Assembly: GCF_001598255.1 (NCBI RefSeq)
Contig: NZ_BCYP01000018.1
Location: 248,001 to 312,000 of the forward strand
From: Mitsuaria chitosanitabida ATCC BAA-476 = NBRC 102408
GTDB lineage: Bacteria; Pseudomonadota; Gammaproteobacteria; Burkholderiales; Burkholderiaceae_C
Reading direction: 5' to 3'
DNA: 64,000 bases
The number at the start of each line of letters is the position of its first letter. The first letter of the stretch is position 1. The translations under genes and the position numbers were made by a program. Below, one piece after another: positions 59,283-64,000 of this stretch. Under the pieces are notes generated by a model. That model was not told the origin of the DNA and did no database searches. It worked only from the letters and a program-made list of their open reading frames with translations.

Positions 59283-61715
59283 ATGAAGAAATGCGTACGC
59301 GGTCAGTCGCTCCGTCGACTGGCCATTGCCTGCACCCTGGCCGTCGCGGCCGCCACCGTCCATGCGCAGAGCCGCGATTTCGACGTCGCCGCGGGCGACC
59401 TGAAGAGCGCGCTCGATGCCTACATCGCCCAGGCGGGCGTCCAGCTGATCTACAAGGTCGAGGACCTCCGGGGCCTGTCGACCAAGGGCCTGAAGGGCAA
59501 GCTCTCGCCCGAGGACGCGCTGGCGCGTCTGCTGGAGGGCACGCGGCTGAAAGTGCGTCGCGACGAGAGCGGCGCGATGGTGCTGTTCGTCGGGACGCCC
59601 GAGGATCCGAAGCCGCGCGCCGATGTGTCGACGCTGGACTCGGTCGTGGTCAGCGCGGCGCGCCGCCGCGAGCCGGTGCGTGAGGTGCCGCTCAAGGTCG
59701 ACGTGCTGCAGACCGAGGCGCTGGAGCGCAACGGCGCCCGCGAGTTGGCCGACTACGTGGCCAACCAGCCCGGCGTCACGCTGACGCACGGCGGCGCCTA
59801 CGCCGGCGCGCTGAGCATCCGCGGACTTGCGACGGCCTCGGTCGGCGCGTCCTCGGTCGGCGTCTATGTCGACGACGTGGCCACCGGCTCCAGCGCCCCC
59901 TACGGCCTGGGCGCGATGACGCCGCTGGACATGGGCCTGCTGGACCTGCGCCACATCGAGATCCTGCGCGGTCCGCAAGGCACGCTGTACGGCGCCGGCG
60001 CGATGGGCGGCCTGATCAAGTACGTGACCAACGAGCCGGACACCGGCGAGTTCTCCGGCAACGCGCGCGTCGCGCTGACCTCCACCCGCTACGGCGGCAT
60101 GGGCCACACGGTCAACGGCGTCGTGAACGTCCCGATCAAGCAGGATGTGGCGGCGGTGCGCGTCGCGGCTTACACCACGCGCTTCGGCGGCTACGACGAC
60201 ACCGTCGGCGTGGCCGCGCAGACCAACGTCAATCGCGGCACGACCACCGGCGCGCGGATCTCGGCCTTGCTGACGCCGGCCCGCAACCTGACGATGCGTC
60301 TGACCTTGACCTCCCAGGAGGCCACGCGCGTCGGCAGTGACTACGAGGACCTGAACCTGGTCACCGGCCAGCCCACGCTGGGCGAGCGTCTGCGCAAGCT
60401 GGACGCCGAGGAGCCGAACAGCGTCCGCACCCATCTGCTGGGCCTGGACATCGAGTACGACATGGGCTGGGCACGGCTGAACGCCATCACCTCGGTGCAG
60501 GACGTGAAGCTGCACGCGCTGTCGGACGCGTCGGCCAGCATCCTGCCGGTGCTGGTGCGCGCCGGCCTGCCCGCGACCTCGGTCTGGGGCGACAGCCGCG
60601 GCAAGCAGCATCGCGTCAGCCAGGAATTCCGCCTGACCTCGCGCGCCTCGCGCGACATCGAATGGCTGGCCGGCCTGTACATCAACCGCGAGCGCTCGAG
60701 CGTGGACGGCGGCATCCGATACGCGACCGCCGCCGGCCCCGGCTCGCTCAAGCTTTACGAGACGACCAAGCCCGCGACCTACCGCGACCTCGCGGCCTAC
60801 GGCGACGTGACCTGGCACGCCACGCCCGCGCTGGCGCTGACGGGCGGCGTGCGTGTGGGCCGCATGGAGCAGCGCTTCACCAACACCTCCGACGGGCTGC
60901 TCTCCGGCGGCGCCTCGTCCAACGGCGGCGAGTCGAAAGAGACCGCCACGACCTGGCTGGCCACCGCCGGCTACAAGATCGACGCGCAGAACTCGGTCTA
61001 CACCCGCGTCGCCAGCGGCTACCGGCCCGGCGGCCCGAACGGTTTGCTGCCGACGACCTCGCCGACCATCAAGCCGATGTTCAAGTCGGACTCGCTGTGG
61101 AGCTACGAGGCCGGCTACAAGGCGGCGCTGCTGGACCGCACGCTGGTGATCGATGCCGCGCTCTACGACATCGAGTGGACCGACATCCAGCAGATCGTCT
61201 CCGACGGCAGCATCTTCAGCTTCTTCACCAACGCGGGCAAGGCGCGCATCCGCGGCGCGGAGCTGGCGCTGAGCTGGCTGCCCAGCGCGGCCTGGCGCTT
61301 CGATGGCGCGCTCTCGCTGATCGACGCCAAGCTGCGCACCGACGCCTCGGGCCTGGGCGGCCATGCGGGCGACCGGCTGCCCGACACCGCGCGCGTGAGC
61401 GCGTCGCTGGCGGCCACGCGCAACCTCGAGCTCTTCGGCCACCGGGCCTATGTCGGCGCCAACCTGCGCCACACGGGTGAGCGCAATGCTGGCTTCCCCG
61501 GCAGCACGGTGGCGCGGCCCTACCGCCTGCCGGCCTACACGGTGCTGGGCCTGCAGGCCGGCATCGACTACGAGCGCTTCCAGCTCTCCGCCTACGTGCG
61601 CAACCTGGCCAACAGCCGCGGCCTGGCCGCCGTCGCCGTCGCCTCCGCCACCGCCGGCAAGGCGGTGGTGGTGGAGCCGCGCACCATCGGCGTGGCCGTC
61701 AACGTCCCCTTCTGA
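59283..61715 (+). CDS. TonB-dependent outer-membrane receptor with N-terminal signalling (STN) domain
   Basis: An 810-residue receptor. The signal peptide ends near VHAQ (residue 28-29). The STN domain spans about 31-103 (FDVAAGDLKSALDAYIAQAGVQLIYKVEDL...), which in transducers contacts FecR in the periplasm. The plug has SIRGLATASVGASSVGVYVDDV and IEILRGPQGTLYGAGAMGGLIKYVTNEP. The barrel ends with Phe (NVPF), the usual outer-membrane sorting signal. The start is ATG 59283. It is followed after two bases by an MFS gene. The substrate is unknown; the gene context suggests a peptide rather than a siderophore. Confidence 0.93.
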   Translation: MKKCVRGQSLRRLAIACTLAVAAATVHAQSRDFDVAAGDLKSALDAYIAQAGVQLIYKVEDLRGLSTKGLKGKLSPEDALARLLEGTRLKVRRDESGAMVLFVGTPEDPKPRADVSTLDSVVVSAARRREPVREVPLKVDVLQTEALERNGARELADYVANQPGVTLTHGGAYAGALSIRGLATASVGASSVGVYVDDVATGSSAPYGLGAMTPLDMGLLDLRHIEILRGPQGTLYGAGAMGGLIKYVTNEPDTGEFSGNARVALTSTRYGGMGHTVNGVVNVPIKQDVAAVRVAAYTTRFGGYDDTVGVAAQTNVNRGTTTGARISALLTPARNLTMRLTLTSQEATRVGSDYEDLNLVTGQPTLGERLRKLDAEEPNSVRTHLLGLDIEYDMGWARLNAITSVQDVKLHALSDASASILPVLVRAGLPATSVWGDSRGKQHRVSQEFRLTSRASRDIEWLAGLYINRERSSVDGGIRYATAAGPGSLKLYETTKPATYRDLAAYGDVTWHATPALALTGGVRVGRMEQRFTNTSDGLLSGGASSNGGESKETATTWLATAGYKIDAQNSVYTRVASGYRPGGPNGLLPTTSPTIKPMFKSDSLWSYEAGYKAALLDRTLVIDAALYDIEWTDIQQIVSDGSIFSFFTNAGKARIRGAELALSWLPSAAWRFDGALSLIDAKLRTDASGLGGHAGDRLPDTARVSASLAATRNLELFGHRAYVGANLRHTGERNAGFPGSTVARPYRLPAYTVLGLQAGIDYERFQLSAYVRNLANSRGLAAVAVASATAGKAVVVEPRTIGVAVNVPF

Positions 61716-61717
61716 TC

Positions 61718-63187
61718 ATGACGCTCTTCGCAACGACCGCCGACCCGGCGGCTTCCCCCTCGCACGTCCCTACGACGGCGATTCCGGCCCGCAAGGCCGG
61801 GGCCGCGTCCTGGTACACGCTGGCCGTGCTGCTGGTGGCGACCATCCTCGGATCGGTCGACGCGATGCTGGTCACGCTGCTGACCGAGCCGATGCGGGCC
61901 ACGCTCTCGCTCAGCGACACCCAGATCGGGATGCTCAAGGGCGGCGGGCTGGTGCTGTTCACCGGGCTGGCGACGCTGCCGCTGGGCTGGCTGGGTGACC
62001 GCTACGACCGCCGCGTGGTGCTGGCCGCCTGCGTGCTGGTCTGGAGCGCGGCGACCGGGCTGCGCGGCACGGCGATGGACTACACCATGCTGTTCGTCGC
62101 GTCGATCGGACTGGGCGTGGGCGAGGCCGGGCTCGGCCCCATCACCAACAGCCTGATCCCCGATCTGTTCCCGCGCGCCCAGCGGGTCCTGGCCAACGCG
62201 ATCTTCGGCATCTCGTCGATCTTCGGCAGCGCGCTCGGCGCGGTACTGGGCGGCAGCATCGTGCTGGCGGTGGAGAAGTCCCGTCATCTGATGCCGGCCG
62301 GCTGGCAGGGCTACGAGACCTGGCGCCTGACCTTCTTCGTGATGGCCTTCGTCGGACTGCCGGTGATCCTGCTGGTGCTGACCATCCGCAGCGCGCGCGG
62401 CAAGGCCGCCGCCGGCTATGAGCCGCCGACCGTCGAGTCCGCCGAGGGGCATGCCAGCGGCGCGAGCGCTGGATCCGCCACCCGCGCGACCGCCACCGTG
62501 GCCGCGGTCGGCGCGGACGGCGCCGAGCTGGGCGGCATCAGCTTCCGCGACTACCTGCGCGCGCATTGGCGCACGCTGGCCTGTCTGGTGGCGGGGTCCG
62601 GCCTGGCCTCGGTGGGGCTGAGCTCCATCGGCAGCTGGATCCCCATCGTCGCGGCGCGTCAGTTCGGCATCCAGCCGGCGCAGCTGGGGCAGGGCATCGG
62701 CATCGCGGTGATGGCCGGCACGCTGGTCGGCGGCGTGCTGGGCGTCAAGGCGATGCGCGTGGCGCGGCGCCGCGTCGGCCTGGCCGCGCCGGTGCGGGTG
62801 CTGGTGCTGGGCTACGCCGCCGCCGCGCTGATCTCGATCGGGCTGCTGTTCGTTCGCTCCGCCACCGACGTGTTCGTGCTGCTGTCCATGCTGCTGGTGC
62901 CGCTGATCTGCGGCGCGGTGGTGCTGCCCAACGTGCTGCAGGAAGTCGCGCCGCCGCACCTGCGGGCCCGCGTGATCGGCGTGCTGTCCATGGGCACGCT
63001 GCCCTTCGCGGTGCTGGGTCCGCTGGCCATCGGCGTGATCTCCGACGCGGTCAGGAACATCCCCAACGGCCTGGCCATGGCCATCGTGGCCGCGACGCTG
63101 ACCGGCTGCCTGTCCGGCGCCTTGCTGCTGCGCGCCACCGAACCCGCCTTCGTGCGGCTGCTCAAGAAAGTCAACGCCACCTCATGA
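61718..63187 (+). CDS. MFS transporter
   Basis: A 489-residue major facilitator with about 12 hydrophobic segments. Motif A is LGWLGDRYDRRVV after helix 2, and GLGVGEAGLGPITNSLIPDLFPRAQR follows helix 4. A long cytoplasmic loop (about residues 225-275, Ala/Thr-rich) separates the halves. The spinster-like pattern suggests organic substrate transport. It is tightly coupled to the TonB receptor upstream and overlaps the next gene by four bases, so it may move the imported compound across the inner membrane. Confidence 0.9.
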   Translation: MTLFATTADPAASPSHVPTTAIPARKAGAASWYTLAVLLVATILGSVDAMLVTLLTEPMRATLSLSDTQIGMLKGGGLVLFTGLATLPLGWLGDRYDRRVVLAACVLVWSAATGLRGTAMDYTMLFVASIGLGVGEAGLGPITNSLIPDLFPRAQRVLANAIFGISSIFGSALGAVLGGSIVLAVEKSRHLMPAGWQGYETWRLTFFVMAFVGLPVILLVLTIRSARGKAAAGYEPPTVESAEGHASGASAGSATRATATVAAVGADGAELGGISFRDYLRAHWRTLACLVAGSGLASVGLSSIGSWIPIVAARQFGIQPAQLGQGIGIAVMAGTLVGGVLGVKAMRVARRRVGLAAPVRVLVLGYAAAALISIGLLFVRSATDVFVLLSMLLVPLICGAVVLPNVLQEVAPPHLRARVIGVLSMGTLPFAVLGPLAIGVISDAVRNIPNGLAMAIVAATLTGCLSGALLLRATEPAFVRLLKKVNATS

Positions 63188-64000
63188 CTGCGATGAACAC
63201 CTCGACCTCCGCTTCCCGCCCCGGCGCTTCGTCGTCAACCGCCACTTCCGCGGCGGCCTCGTCCGCGGCGGTCGAGGCCGCCAACGCCGCCGCCGCGACC
63301 GCCTCCACCAAGGCCGAGCTGGTCAAGACCATCGACGCGGCGCTGGAACCGCTGTGCCGCGCCGACGAGCCCGGCATGGTGGTCGGCGTCAGCCGCAACG
63401 GCGAGCTGCTGTACCGCCGCGGCTTCGGCCTGGCCAGCCTGGAACTCGGCGTGATCAACACGCCGCGCACGCGCATGCGGCTGGCCTCGACCAGCAAGCA
63501 CTTCACCGCGCTGGCCATCCTGCTGCTGGCCGAGGACGGCAAGCTGGACATCGACGACATGGCGCGCCGCCACCTGCCCGAGCTGCCCGAGCTCAGCGCC
63601 GCCGGGCCGACCTTGCGCCAGCTGATGCAGCACACCGGCGGCTGGCGAGGTCATGAGGAACTCTGGGCCTGGGCCAACGGCCTGAACCCGCAGCCGGCGG
63701 GCATCAGCCTGTCGATGATGGCGCGGCAGCGCGAGCTCAACTACGAGCCCGGCACCCGCATGATCTACAGCAACGGCGGCTACCTGATGCTGGCGCGCAT
63801 CGTCGAGCGGGTCAGCGGGCTGAGCTTCGCCGAGTTCCTGCGCCAGCGCATCTTCGAGCCGCTGGGCATGCTGGACACCGAGTCGACCGCCAACGTGCTC
63901 GACGTGCGCGAGGGGCTGGCGGGGCTCTACCTGCCGGTGCTCGGCGCCGCGCCCGGCGCGCGCGGGCGCTGGACCCGCGCGACCTATCCCACGGAGTTCG
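63184..64000 (+). CDS. Second serine hydrolase, beta-lactamase/MlrB-like (3' end outside window)
   Basis: The frame is open from ATG 63184 to the window end (272 codons visible). The nucleophile motif is Ser102-Thr-Ser-Lys105 (ASTSKHFT) and the second motif is Tyr195-Ser-Asn197. It is clearly paralogous to the 57258-58940 gene (shared LRQLMQH-GGWR, LLAEDG-LDIDD, NYEPGTRM-YSN). The N-terminal 45 residues are an Ala/Ser/Thr-rich low-complexity stretch with no signal peptide. Its ATG overlaps the MFS stop (ATGA), making it part of the receptor operon. Confidence 0.88.
   Translation, partial: MTAMNTSTSASRPGASSSTATSAAASSAAVEAANAAAATASTKAELVKTIDAALEPLCRADEPGMVVGVSRNGELLYRRGFGLASLELGVINTPRTRMRLASTSKHFTALAILLLAEDGKLDIDDMARRHLPELPELSAAGPTLRQLMQHTGGWRGHEELWAWANGLNPQPAGISLSMMARQRELNYEPGTRMIYSNGGYLMLARIVERVSGLSFAEFLRQRIFEPLGMLDTESTANVLDVREGLAGLYLPVLGAAPGARGRWTRATYPTEF

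Overview
The window looks like the chromosome of a high-GC betaproteobacterium of the order Burkholderiales, probably near Roseateles/Rubrivivax/Leptothrix. I infer this from the very GC-rich codon use, the divergent ponA / pilMNOPQ-aroKB block, the pilBCD-coaE-zapD-yacG block, the mlaFEDACB operon with mlaA inside it, and the zwf-hexR / tal-pgi arrangement. No species can be named from sequence reading alone. I saw no rRNA, tRNA, CRISPR array or prophage.

Layout. 1-4815: the end of a Dpp/Opp-type peptide ABC importer operon (permease, M20 amidohydrolase, permease, two ATPases). 4865-5461: divergent lptM and cyaY. 5535-13627: ponA (PBP1a) facing the pilMNOPQ operon across a 466-nt regulatory gap. 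13709-18970: a large Ig-like surface lipoprotein wedged between pilQ and aroK-aroB-dgt. 18968-19766: a REP-associated tyrosine transposase (RAYT) with its repeat signatures. 19847-26163: gltB-gltD. 26385-33609 (minus strand): the minor-pilin operon pilE-fimT-pilV-pilW-pilX-pilY1. 33862-38201: mlaFEDACB, which carries out retrograde phospholipid transport. 38305-44182: hexR-zwf divergent from tal-pgi and a HAD phosphatase, with a HexR-like operator in the divergent promoter. 44289-50007 (minus strand): pilB-pilC-pilD-coaE-zapD-yacG.

The accessory part is 50265 to the right edge. An ECF sigma factor/FecR pair (fecI-fecR) sits beside dgcN-dgcA, the N-acetylation route for D-glutamate. Next to these is a minus-strand operon with 4-nt overlaps: serine hydrolase (MlrB/beta-lactamase fold), M81 metallopeptidase (MlrC family, all expected metal ligands present) and a FAD D-amino-acid dehydrogenase-like enzyme. 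Facing it is a second operon: a TonB-dependent receptor with an N-terminal signalling (STN) domain, an MFS transporter, and a second serine hydrolase cut by the window end. Read together, this looks like a surface-signalled system that imports and dismantles peptides containing D-amino acids, D-glutamate in particular. It recalls the microcystin-degrading mlrB/mlrC/mlrD set but has no mlrA here. A 12-unit hexanucleotide tandem repeat lies in the promoter region between the two divergent operons. This cluster is the best candidate for a poorly described system in the window.

The rest is largely core metabolism and type IV pilus biogenesis. Three pilus loci (assembly/secretin, minor pilins/PilY1, motor/peptidase) together supply most of a T4aP machine; pilT/U and a separate major pilin gene are not here.
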